From: Apostichopus parvimensis
Lineage: Eukaryota > Echinodermata > Holothuroidea > Aspidochirotida > Stichopodidae
Direction of reading: 5' to 3'
Length of the DNA stretch: 31,281 nt
NCBI GenBank assembly: GCA_000934455.1
Contig: KN882320.1
Span: 254,985-286,265 of the forward strand
The notes beneath the pieces are model-generated. The model did no database searches and had not been told where the DNA came from. It saw only the letters and a program-made list of their open reading frames with translations. The translations under genes and the position numbers were made by a program. This document shows, piece by piece, positions 1 to 9,900 of this stretch (position 1 is the stretch's first letter; every line of letters starts with the position of its first letter).

Positions 1-361
1 CACAGATGCTTTGACTAAAGTAACCACATTTGAAAGAAAACATATCTTCGTCATTCAAAACGTTGTGAGGATGTGGTTGTAATCAACTGATGCAGAAAGT
101 TTCCAGCAATCAACTTAAGCCGCCTGAATATCTAGTTAATTTGCATACAATAAGGAATTATTACTATCCCTTATATGTGAAGGTCCTGATGCTTGCAAAT
201 TGCATAAAATAATTTAGGTAAATGTGCACTCTTTTTGAAGTTTTCTGGTTGCTAAGTGATGTTCCTCTATGTTTTTCTGAATGCCTAGTTAAACTTGTCC
301 AAATATTGCTTCCTGTTATTTCAAGGTACTGCACAATATAGTTTACCTTGTAGATATGTTG

Positions 362-695
362 GCACCTCAGAGACTCCGTAGAAATGATGTCCCCAGTTTA
401 TGCGGAGGAAACGGTAACACACGCACCGAAAAGGGAAAACTTTGAACCTAATGTTACAATTTAGCACTAAGTTGGTAACAAAGGCCTAACACAGTAACTA
501 AGTTAAAACTTTATGCCCCTATAATTTCACACTTTAAAGACAAAAAAACGTTCCAATCAGATCAAGCATATAATATGATATTATCTAACCACAAATAGTA
601 TTTTAGGCAAATTTATTGTCATACGAAGAAGTTATAGAAGTATAAAAAACGCACTGCGCGGAAGGGTGTACGGATACCTTTACACACCAGTAAAC
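362..695. repeat. Diverged direct repeat, copy 1
   Basis: It shares an ordered series of blocks with 1722-2055: ACCTCA.AGAC.CCGTAG, CACCGAAAAG.GAAAACTTT, GAACCTAA.GTTACAATTTA, AGTATAAAAA and GGATACCT.TAC.CACCA. Both copies have a TATAAAAA word followed ~25 bp later by an imperfect hairpin. The family is unknown; it may be a MITE, a SINE or a small LTR. Confidence 0.6.
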
Positions 696-1721
696 ATGAG
701 ATATGTCGCCACATTATCTCACTGATTCGAGAAATAAATGATATCATTTCACCGCTCTTACTCCTTGTTGAAGTCAAACTAAACATATCCGGTCATCGTG
801 ACGTGTGTATGAGCTTACTTATGTGTGTATTTGTGTGTGGGGGGGGGGGCGGGGGCGGGGTTGCGTGGATATGTCGCACAAGTCAGGGTTGCGTCCAGGA
901 TTTTAAAGATGAGGGGGGCCCTAAGGTCGTTGAAGCCGATTCTCGTGTAGGGGTCTTAATTAGATGGTAAATGGTTGATGCATTCTGAGACAAGTTTATG
1001 CCATATGTATATGGTCGATAAGCAGGTTGTGCCGACAACATTGTGTGTGTGTGGGGGGTGTGGTTCAAAGAGATTGAACTTCAGCCCACTCCACCCCCCC
1101 CCCCCACACTCACACACTGGGTCCGTGCACCAACCAATATTAAATTCAGAGAGAGAAGGAGAGAGAGAGGTCAGAGGGGGAACAGCCCGGGTCCGGGGTG
1201 AAATGGGAGGCCGAGAAAAGTTGGAATTACAGAATAACGTTTGTTTTCATATTCATAATATACGGGATGTTTTGAAAATTGCACCCTTCAACATGGGTCC
1301 CGATGATGTAATTTTCCCCTGGTCCGAACTGACTCTCGGTGCCTCCGATCCGCTGATTGGTGATGCATGGTCAATATGTTGACGTGGAAGATTTTGTTGT
1401 AAATCTTCAAGAAAAGCAAAGTTTGTCAACGGGTGGGTATCTATGACGTAAAATATGTTTGCTTCAACGTTTTTACTGTTGGTAAAAAAGATTTCACAGT
1501 TAACTTTCGTTATCTCGAAAACGGTAAATATGGAGAGGAAATGGATGTTATGAATATGGTCCTCTAGCAGCAGTCAACCTTTCAAATTGATAAGTTGTGT
1601 CATTTTTGATTTGCTTTCCTTACTTTCTTTTATCTTTCCCAGCCATCTATTTTTGTTACATACCCAGCCCCTACATATTTATAAACTGAAGTTTACATAT
1701 TAGTGTAGATAGTAAATTAGT

Positions 1722-2055
1722 AGTACCTCAAAGACACCGTAGCATTCAAGTCCCGAGATCGACGGCATTGATCGTGATCACACTCACCGAAAAGTGAAAA
1801 CTTTGAACCTAACGTTACAATTTAACACTAAAACGAAGCAACCAGCCTAACGTGATAAATAAATACAAAATTAATGTCTCCATCCCTTAAAGCTGCAATC
1901 TACTACAGGCTTCAAAATGATATATAATGTATTTTATAGTATTATCTTTCCATTAAAGGTACTTGATTGAAGAAAAGTTGTCACAACAAGCAACTAGCAA
2001 AGTATAAAAATCGGTTGGCCCAACCGTGTGTATGGATACCTGTACGCACCATTGA
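1722..2055. repeat. Diverged direct repeat, copy 2
   Basis: This is the partner of the repeat at 362-695, in the same orientation, about 1.36 kb downstream and of near-equal length. No reverse transcriptase or transposase remains between the two copies. Confidence 0.6.
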
Positions 2056-2580
2056 TACAACACAGAAAAATAATTCGCAAGGTTTTCTATCAGCTGCCTT
2101 ATAAAACTGAATAAAACAGATTACGTTTTAAGATGCGAAATATTACATTCTACTACCACTTTTAACCCCCCCCCCCCATCATACTCTCCTCCCACCGAGT
2201 TCCAAATGTCAGGCGAATTGATTCAGAGATTGTTTAATGAAAAGAGAGTGATATTTAAATTATTATTTTAAGAGAAGAACGAACTTTCGCAAACCTGATA
2301 CATATATGGAAAAAGACTTTGTTAAAGTCTGTTGAAGTAATTGGGACAACACTGGTTAAAGCCATTTACTTTCATGTTTTATGTGTATTATGGTTTGCTT
2401 TTGTCAGTCCAAATGAGCTTCGAAATGCTGGGTATTCCCAAGAAGAATGCTTGTTAAATCGATGAAATTTCCACTTTTCGACCATTTATTGTAGTATAAT
2501 GTTATCACGTGGGTGAAATGTCCTTTAATGCACCCCCCCCCCACCGCCCCACATGTGAATTCTTAAAACAAGCCCTGTGC

Positions 2581-3403
2581 CAGAGGCGTAACTCCTATGC
2601 GTTCTGGGGGACCCCGGGCACCCGGGCTATAAGGGGCACCCAAGCCTGGATACCCTTTCGACGCGATATTACTTTGTTTGTATGGTTATAATGGCTTAGG
2701 ACGAGAAGTGAAACTTTTACCCACCCGGTATACTCCGCATAGAATTACGCTTTTGACCCTAAAAGAAAACAACGAAATCTTGAGAAAATTCCAGACTGCC
2801 TAAACATATCCCTTATTATCAAAATGGAGTAGTTAGATACGGAACGAGTCAACTATACCCTCGCTCTTAAGGTTGGAATAAGTATGTCATATAGTGTCAA
2901 TGAGAGGAGAAAGAGCTAGACGGGTTCGTAAATTTGTTGATGAAATTTCAGACGAAGACCCAATTGAGGACACAGAGATGAAATTTCGTGTTGAAGTATT
3001 GAACCCCATTATTCATGCTATTGCATCACAACTTTAAGCTTCCAGTAATTTCAATTTTGAAATATTTAAGTCACCATGACTGTGAGTTGGAGTTGAAAAT
3101 AATTGATAAGCATTATGATTTTATCAGGGCCTATCAGTAGACGCAGTACCCGAGAAGACGCAGCTATATTGACGAATCTTCGAAAGTACAGAAATTGGAG
3201 AAGATGGAAACGTTTATTTATTAGGCTAACCATGTTAATAACATGATTAGTTAATTAAAACATAAAAGTCATTGGGTATATGGCTTTCAAAACCAAAATT
3301 AATTTGCTCTTCTGCAGTGTTGCACCATCCATGCACACCCTTGGTCAGGGGCATCCCAATCCACTTTCGCCTCCGGGCACAATGAACCAAAGTTACGCCA
3401 CTG
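2581..3403. mobile_element. Degraded hAT-type DNA transposon (823 bp)
   Basis: The left end is CAGAGGCGTAAC and the reverse complement of the right end is CAGTGGCGTAAC (11 of 12 identical), the classic hAT terminal form. Flanking octamers CCCTGTGC (2573-2580) and CCCTGTGG (3404-3411) agree at 7 of 8 positions, as an 8-bp hAT target duplication should. A C/G-rich subterminal segment (CCCGGGC on the left, GCCCGG on the right) is also shared. The interior is mostly lost and holds one transposase remnant. Confidence 0.82.
2900..3037 (+). pseudogene. hAT transposase remnant (ZMYM1/DUF4371-like)
   Basis: A 45-codon piece reads RRVRKFVDEISDEDP, then EMKFRVEVLNPIIHAIASQL and a stop. It resembles the 'K+-+DE--EDE---D-E--F+V-VF---ID--I-QL' stretch of TTF/ZMYM1-type hAT transposases. 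It lies inside the hAT element at 2581-3403 and has no intact neighbouring domains, so it is a dead fragment. Confidence 0.55.
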
Positions 3404-3782
3404 CCCTGTGGCAGCTAGAGAGATTATGAGGTATTGAATGACCCAGACAGACGAACTTGAGGTTGGGCTAAACTTTGATTTCCACGGTAATGACAGCTTT
3501 CTGATGGATCTGAAGGTCGGTCTACGTACGTCATGCAGCCTCCATACCCAGTGCTTATGTTTTGGTACCTGGCCAAGCATCATTACGTAATATTCAGTTA
3601 CGATATTTGAGCCCTGGTTCATTCACCTTTGTTATTGAAAGCTGGGCAACCCATCTACACTATAGTGCAAACTGTATACCACACACACACATACAACACC
3701 AAATTCTGTTCATGACAAGCAAAGCCTAGCCAACGTTCATTTCTCAGTATGAGCTATACTCAACAGTAAGGAAGTACGAATC

Positions 3783-3914
3783 ATGATAACTCAGATTTTG
3801 CGAAGTTTCGTCAGTCCACGATCATGCACCCTTCCACGCAGACTGATAACATGTTCGGGCGTATGCTGCCAAGCGTTAGATGGAAACCACCAGGGTTTGT
3901 TGGAAGAAAGTCAG
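3783..3914 (+). CDS. C6orf136: C6orf136-like exon 1 (start codon, presequence)
   Basis: This exon encodes 44 residues beginning MITQILRSFVSPRSCTLPRR and ends at the strong donor CAG|GTAAAT in phase 0. That phase exactly matches the next exon, whose reading frame opens at its acceptor. The overlapping +2 frame from the ATG at 3851 ends in phase 1 and would not join in frame, so it was not chosen. No transcript was available, so an extra small exon in the 2.3-kb intron that follows cannot be excluded. Confidence 0.68.
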
Positions 3915-6900
3915 GTAAATGAAAGCTAGCCTTAACGTTAGGCTACCTCATGCTAATTTAGAACCGTAGGCGTAACTTAGGTTAATGAAAGTAGCCTAAG
4001 TGAGTTATCCTGATGTTCTGCATAATGGATATTCGAATATATAGTAGTTTCTGGCCAGGTCGCCCATTGCCTGCAATTTACTGCAGGCTTGAAGCACTGC
4101 CGTTCTTTAAAACTAGAGGGTAAGGCTGAGTAAGACCACAGACATTGGCTTGCAGTATAGGGTAGCATACGCCCTATTGACTTACACACTAAATCACAAA
4201 GGTAATGTGGTCTCTAAGTCTAGATAGAAGTTCTCACTAGCTAAACGCTACCCATCACTGGATAGCAGACAAGTTGGCCTTTCATGGCACCATCAATTTT
4301 CCGTATCATGACCATGGAGATTTTTTGCTATCAGAGCCTGAAGTTTTCGTCACTTGTAAACAAACCTCTTCACTGAGTAGTAAACAATTTTTGTACGCCT
4401 AAAGGGGTCTTAAATTGCCAATTTGTGCACCACCAGTACTTCCATGCTCTTCAACATGCAAACCACACAAAAAACAGATCCTGATTGATAACAGGTTAAA
4501 AAGACGTTCTCCTCCTGCTTTTTGGTACTATTCCTGAAGGAGAACAATCGGCGGATGGATCTAGACTCTAATAATAGGAGTATGCCACCATAGCCTAGTA
4601 GTATACTAACTTTATAGTATAAGGTCCTGCTTAATTGTAGAATACCCCACAACTCTTGTGTCTCACAGGTTATGACCGGAAGTCCCTATAGTGAACAATG
4701 GATTGTTGTTCTAAGAAAGCCTTGTGTGTGTGAGTTGCAGGGTATTCTGCAATTGCTCCTAAGGTCCTAATGTTAGGCCTACCCTATCTGTAAGTACTAT
4801 TTTTAAACGTGGGACAAGATAAGTTGCTTAGTCTTATCAGCCTAACCAACCTTTGGATATGGTATGTACTGTAAGCTGGTTTTAGGCCTATCTTAACTTT
4901 TGTACCAATCTAAATGATCCAATTTAAAATGACTAAAATGGTGGCCTTAACTCCAAAATTGCTGCCATAACAGTTCCTTGGCCAGCTGCAAACATTCAGA
5001 GTTTTCCTTTGTCAAGAAATGTGCTCTCATTTGTTAACATGTTACAAACCAAGTGACATAATGGTAAGAACACATTGGATGTCTGCACTTTTATGAACAC
5101 AGGGTTCCGTATCTGGGACGCAATGTCTTAGCCAGGGATGCGAAATCTTCAATTGCTTGTTTCCGGCAGATGCAAACTTTTCTTTACTGGAGAAACAAAC
5201 CCCAAGTACACACACTCACAACTAGGCCCATGCAAAACATAACAAATTTGAATAATATCTAAATGCAAATTGGTGTCTGATCGGGACAAGCTTTTTGTAC
5301 GGGACACAAACTTTTTGGAGGACTTGCATTCCTGGGACACAAATTTTTTCTCTAGTTACTTTCCTGGGATGTTATATGATACATATTCTCTCATTGTTAG
5401 GAGATATTCAATTTTCAGTGAAGATCAATTATTGATCCTGGCTGGTGTCATGAAGACATGGTGATGATTTCCTTGGACAACCAATAGAGACGAGTAGTCT
5501 CCTTGTTAAATGGTAGATATAACAGTCTCGATATATGATTAAGAATGTAAACAAATTTATTTTGGTCACAAAGTGAGCTGCTCACCTATTAACGCATTCC
5601 AGGGTGATTATACTAGCAGGCTGAGTAGTCGACTCTTCATTGCTCATACCACTGTAATATCAAACCTTAGCATACAGTAGATATTGAATATTGGTTAGCT
5701 GGTTCCAACCAACCACTGGTTTGGTTGAGTGGATAAAGGCAGGGCATAACTAGCAATGAAACCTAACATCTGGAAAGTTTGAGCCCTAGCCAGCAAAAGT
5801 AAGGTGAGTTTTTCATCTAAGATAAATCCATGGTTTCCCAAAGTTCTGCAGTGTTGTGCAAAACTGGGGAATTTTTTACAAAAAATGACATTTTGCGTTG
5901 AATAATTTAGTGTTCAGATTTTTGTGCTGCAGTTTGTCTTTTGGAAAGTAGTATGGTTCTTGTGTAAAAAAAGTGCTACACATCTTTGCACAAGTTTGCA
6001 TATATATAGCAATTTGCCCTTTTTGTGATGCGATACTGAATAAAGGTTTTCTCTGCAAATGTCATTTCAGAAGGAAAGATCATATTGCATGTTCTGACCT
6101 AGAATGCATTTCCTGTTAATTTTTAGCTAGTTTTTGAGAAACTGGTGGTATAACATGTAAGTGTTAGAGGATAGATATATATAGGAAGTTTGAAACTATG
6201 AAAGGAACAGCAATTAGATGATTTCATCATCAGTCATGTTTACACTTTCTGCCCCATAGTTGCAACAACCGTGGAGAGCAAAGAGGCATAAAGATGCCAT
6301 CTGTGCGAGAAGACGAAGGGCTTCCGTTCGGCCGCTCAGGTACGACATACCAGAGGATGGCCACACACTTGACCATGGTGCCACGCCTCGGTCCTACGCA
6401 CTGCAGAGAGAAAGGAGGGACATGGCTTTGATGAAGTTACTTGAACACAACCGAGTCTCCAGTGAGACACCGGACGGATACATCGATCTAGAGCACAGGT
6501 CGATGGGAGAAACACCGGTCCTCTTCCACATCGAGACAAGCGTGGCGCAAAGTTTAATCCAAAACGTTGGAATTTTAAAGGATCCTATGGCGATTAAAGA
6601 AATGATCGAGGAGAAAGTGAGGGAGGTAATGATGCGAGTGCACGTGGACAGTGTATTGGGTTCAGCCGTACCCTGTTCTAAAAATAGTGATGACATCATA
6701 ATAAGGTGTGGGGATGGCAAACATACTAGTTCAATTAGCCATGGAGGAGGGAATGGTTTATCTGGCGAGTTTGATGGTCGGGATGGACCGAGACGCTCCT
6801 CGGACCATTCTTCTGAATACGGTTTGAACATTAAACATGTTAATTATGAACTGTCAGGGAAAGTAACAACTGAACTGAGCAGTCGATGCCACCGTACCAA

Positions 6901-9900
6901 CGACCAGTGGGTTGTGATGTGCTCAGGAGCAAACTCGTCCAGTAAAGATGAGGACCAGAAAACAAGTGGTAGGCCAGACAGAGAACAACTGGAGCTCATG
7001 TTTCATCGCCTGTCGGAAGAGGTTGGTAGCGTTTACTACATTTCATCTCTTGGTTTACAAGTCTCCTATAAAAACAAGTTATGCTTGTTACAATCTACCT
7101 AGTCCGACTAAAACCGGTAATTGGGAAAAGGGAACTTTCTTATATTTCTCACATAAGACTTTTAGTTTGACTGTAGACACGAGTAAGATGTCCCGTGGAC
7201 ATTACTGTATTGAAATATTTGAATGGAAAATTGTCAATTACTTGTATTTAGCAGTTGTCAAGCACTTGACAAACTTACAGTATGTTTAAACTTTATTCTT
7301 AAAACTTAACTAATGCATGAAAGGGACAAGATACAGGCTACATTTCAGTTTTCTTGTCATTATAAAGTTTCTCCTTATGCGTTTTAGTTTACAAGGGGAT
7401 TTTTTTATCAAAAACAGCATTTTGTTTTTCTTTTCCAGATGCCCAATTTCTTTGAGCAGTCGCATGACTATGGCATGTACTCCCAAGACTTAGAATTTGA
7501 TAACAGGTTGATGGGCGTAAAGACAAAGTGAGTCTCAGTCTCTCTGACTATATATGACTAATTTGTTTTAGTCCTAGAAGTCCAAGATGAAATTGTAGTC
7601 GATTTCTGAATCTTGCTTTTCCTGGCTACGATATAAGTAACTTGAAGATCACAGAAAGCGAGTGGGAAGTTAGAGACAAACTGGGAAAGAGCAAATGTAT
7701 GATTGTCTAGAAGGTGATTAAAACCAGTGACTTCTTGGTTACGAGTTCTTTGAGCTCTACGGACTGAGCGCTATCCAGCCCTTCGTTGGTGGCGACCCGT
7801 TTATAGTCGTTTCACTTACTCTGGTGTGTATGTAGTCAGAAGACAGTACCATACATACCGCGTAACCAGTTATCAAGCATTCACGCCCCCAGTTGCATTC
7901 ATAGTTTGGTGCTGTTATCAATTATGTGCTGTGTGGTAGCTTGGTGCTAAGACTTGCACCTGTCGCCGAGATATAACCCTTACAGAACAATATTACGATT
8001 TGCAGATCATATAACATTTAGTTGATTATATATATAAATGCTTCATGTTTCAAGTGAAATGCCAATATGGATATATTGCTCTCAACTCTGTATAACATTG
8101 TTTAAAGGGAACTTGTTTTGTTATAGATTCAAAATGTGATGAGGTGGTGGGCTGTGACCCAGGGAAGGAACAGGGGGGAGGGAGTTGCAAAAAGTTATGA
8201 ATTTAATACAGTGAATAATCTATCCGGTATTGCGTCGCAAAATGGACAAATTACTAGATACAAGTGCAAAGATGTATAGCAGTGTTTGTACACAGGAACA
8301 ATAGTATTTTATAAGAGGCACAGTTCGTAGCCTGCAAAAGTGCTGTGCAAAATTTTTACACTAAATCATTCCCTGGGCTAGGTAGATGTAAATTAATATC
8401 ATTTTTTGTAAATACACAATCCAGGGAGTAATTAATGGTGTTTTGAATGTACTTTATTATGTGTGAGAAACAGTTCCTTAATGTAAGCTGTCACATTTTC
8501 AAATAGTAACCAAAATGAAAAATACATGTTTCTGTAAACAACGCTGATTTCATTGAAATATTTGAATGGGAACACTGTAAATTACTTGTTAGCAGTGGTC
8601 AGTGACAACATTGTGTGAACCTGATTCTGAAAAATCCATAGTGTGTAAATATTGTAAAATCATAAAAAAAAACTTGTTGCAAATTTCGGGATCATACCCA
8701 GCATACTAACTTCTAACAACTAGTGACTCTTCCTGACTAGTAAGTTCTCTTTCGCTCCTGCTTTGTAGAGGTCTTGCAGCGTATAAGGCTACAGTGCAAT
8801 CCCTCAAGTTAGCCAGTACGGCTTATCTCGTCAACGCCCACCTCGAGCTGCTGAGAATGACCATGCAGCCAGAGGATGGCACCATACAAGCCCGATGGAG
8901 GCTGAAAGGAGTTCCCCTCCACAGCTTCGTTCTACGACCTCTAGCCAAAAAACACAAATACAGGTGAGCTCCATCCGTCTGTAATTTTGAATTTTGCCGT
9001 CATTTTGATAAAAAATAAGAACAGGAAGTTGTTTGAGGAGGTAATAGAATGTCAATATTTCAAATTGAGTGAGTCAGTCATATTTGTTTTTATTTAGTAG
9101 ATGGGTGCAGGTTGGATGGAGCATTTATATTTATAACTACAAGTAGGGACACGATGAAAGCAACAATGTACATTTCTGATCGCTGACAATAAATTCAGAA
9201 ATAATCAACTCTGATGGTTACGTGGAGGAAGGTGTAGACAGACATTCTGCAAACTGTGGGACGTGATCCGAAAGTGGGTTGCCAAAATTTGTCGGTGGGT
9301 TACAGGAGTCTTCCAGGCATCGGAAATTTATCTACATTTTTGGGGGGGGGGGGCTTGACAAACGTCCAGAGTCCGAGATAGCTTTCATGCATTCCTAGCG
9401 TTGATTCTGAGAGATAGAGGTCTGGTGGGTTGTGGCTCAGTCCTTAGGGAAGCTCCTGGTTCGTGGGACCTTTCAGTTTGGGTATCTTTGGTATAGACAT
9501 TGTCGTAAATAGTGACTCGTGCTGTTTGAAGGACTAAAGAGAACGACCATTTATTAGTCAACAACATTGGTAGATCTGTATTTTGATTCTCCTTGTAACA
9601 GGACCATGTTATCAGATTTTGAGATAAGTTTATCCGATATTCTGTTTTTATTCCTTCTTATTTTGTATGTCAAACATAGAACATTGTTTGATTTCAATAA
9701 CTTGATCAGAAAAATTCCTCCATCTTCCACTGCTCCACTGTGAACAAATTCAAATGACGACGACTTTAAGCCAATTTTTAATCATGATATGTCATAGACC
9801 ATTTTAAAAGAAAAATTTGAATCCGAGTAATGTTTCTATAGCTAACCCAGTTTTCAAGCTATTCACCTATGAAAGATATTAAATGTCTGGAAGACACCTT

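Larger units (their letters stand above)
1..2580. other. Intergenic region without a supported gene
   Basis: The stretch is AT-rich with poly-G/poly-C runs (about 838-860, 1093-1106, 2167-2178 and 2529-2541) and a diverged direct repeat pair listed separately. The sequence from 888 reads like the decayed end of a DNA transposon (GCGTCCAGGATTTTAAA followed by a G run), but no partner end was found. The longest open frame (about 975-1382) crosses low-complexity runs and resembles nothing known. Confidence 0.5.
3915..6259 (+). other. Intron 1 of the C6orf136-like gene
   Basis: This 2345-bp intron has donor CAG|GTAAAT and a pyrimidine-rich acceptor. It contains a tRNA-like SINE remnant (about 5712-5800), an inverted CAGGG-family MITE (5900-6046) and a small local repeat of GGGACACAAA.TTTTT (about 5290-5350). 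No coding sequence is supported. Confidence 0.6.
7528..8768 (+). other. Intron 3 of the C6orf136-like gene
   Basis: This 1241-bp intron starts with the strong donor GTGAGT. It contains a tRNA-like SINE head on the - strand (about 7710-7785) and a CAGGG-family MITE (8209-8375). Confidence 0.75.

Noticed and set aside
838-860. Possible G-quadruplex in a poly-G run
   Set aside because: Several similar homopolymer runs occur in the window. It is simple sequence without context suggesting function.
975-1382. 135-codon open frame on the + strand
   Set aside because: It runs through C and G homopolymers and GA-rich sequence, has no family resemblance and no splice context.
3851-3914. Alternative first exon frame from ATG 3851 (MFGRMLPSVRWKPPGF)
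   Set aside because: It looks like a presequence but ends in phase 1, while exon 2 needs phase 0. The frame from ATG 3783 fits.
5270-5464. Repeated GGGACACAAA.TTTTT words
   Set aside because: There are only two or three short imperfect copies, too weak to call as a defined repeat family.
6394-6831. 145-codon open frame on the - strand
   Set aside because: It is the antisense shadow of C6orf136-like exon 2.
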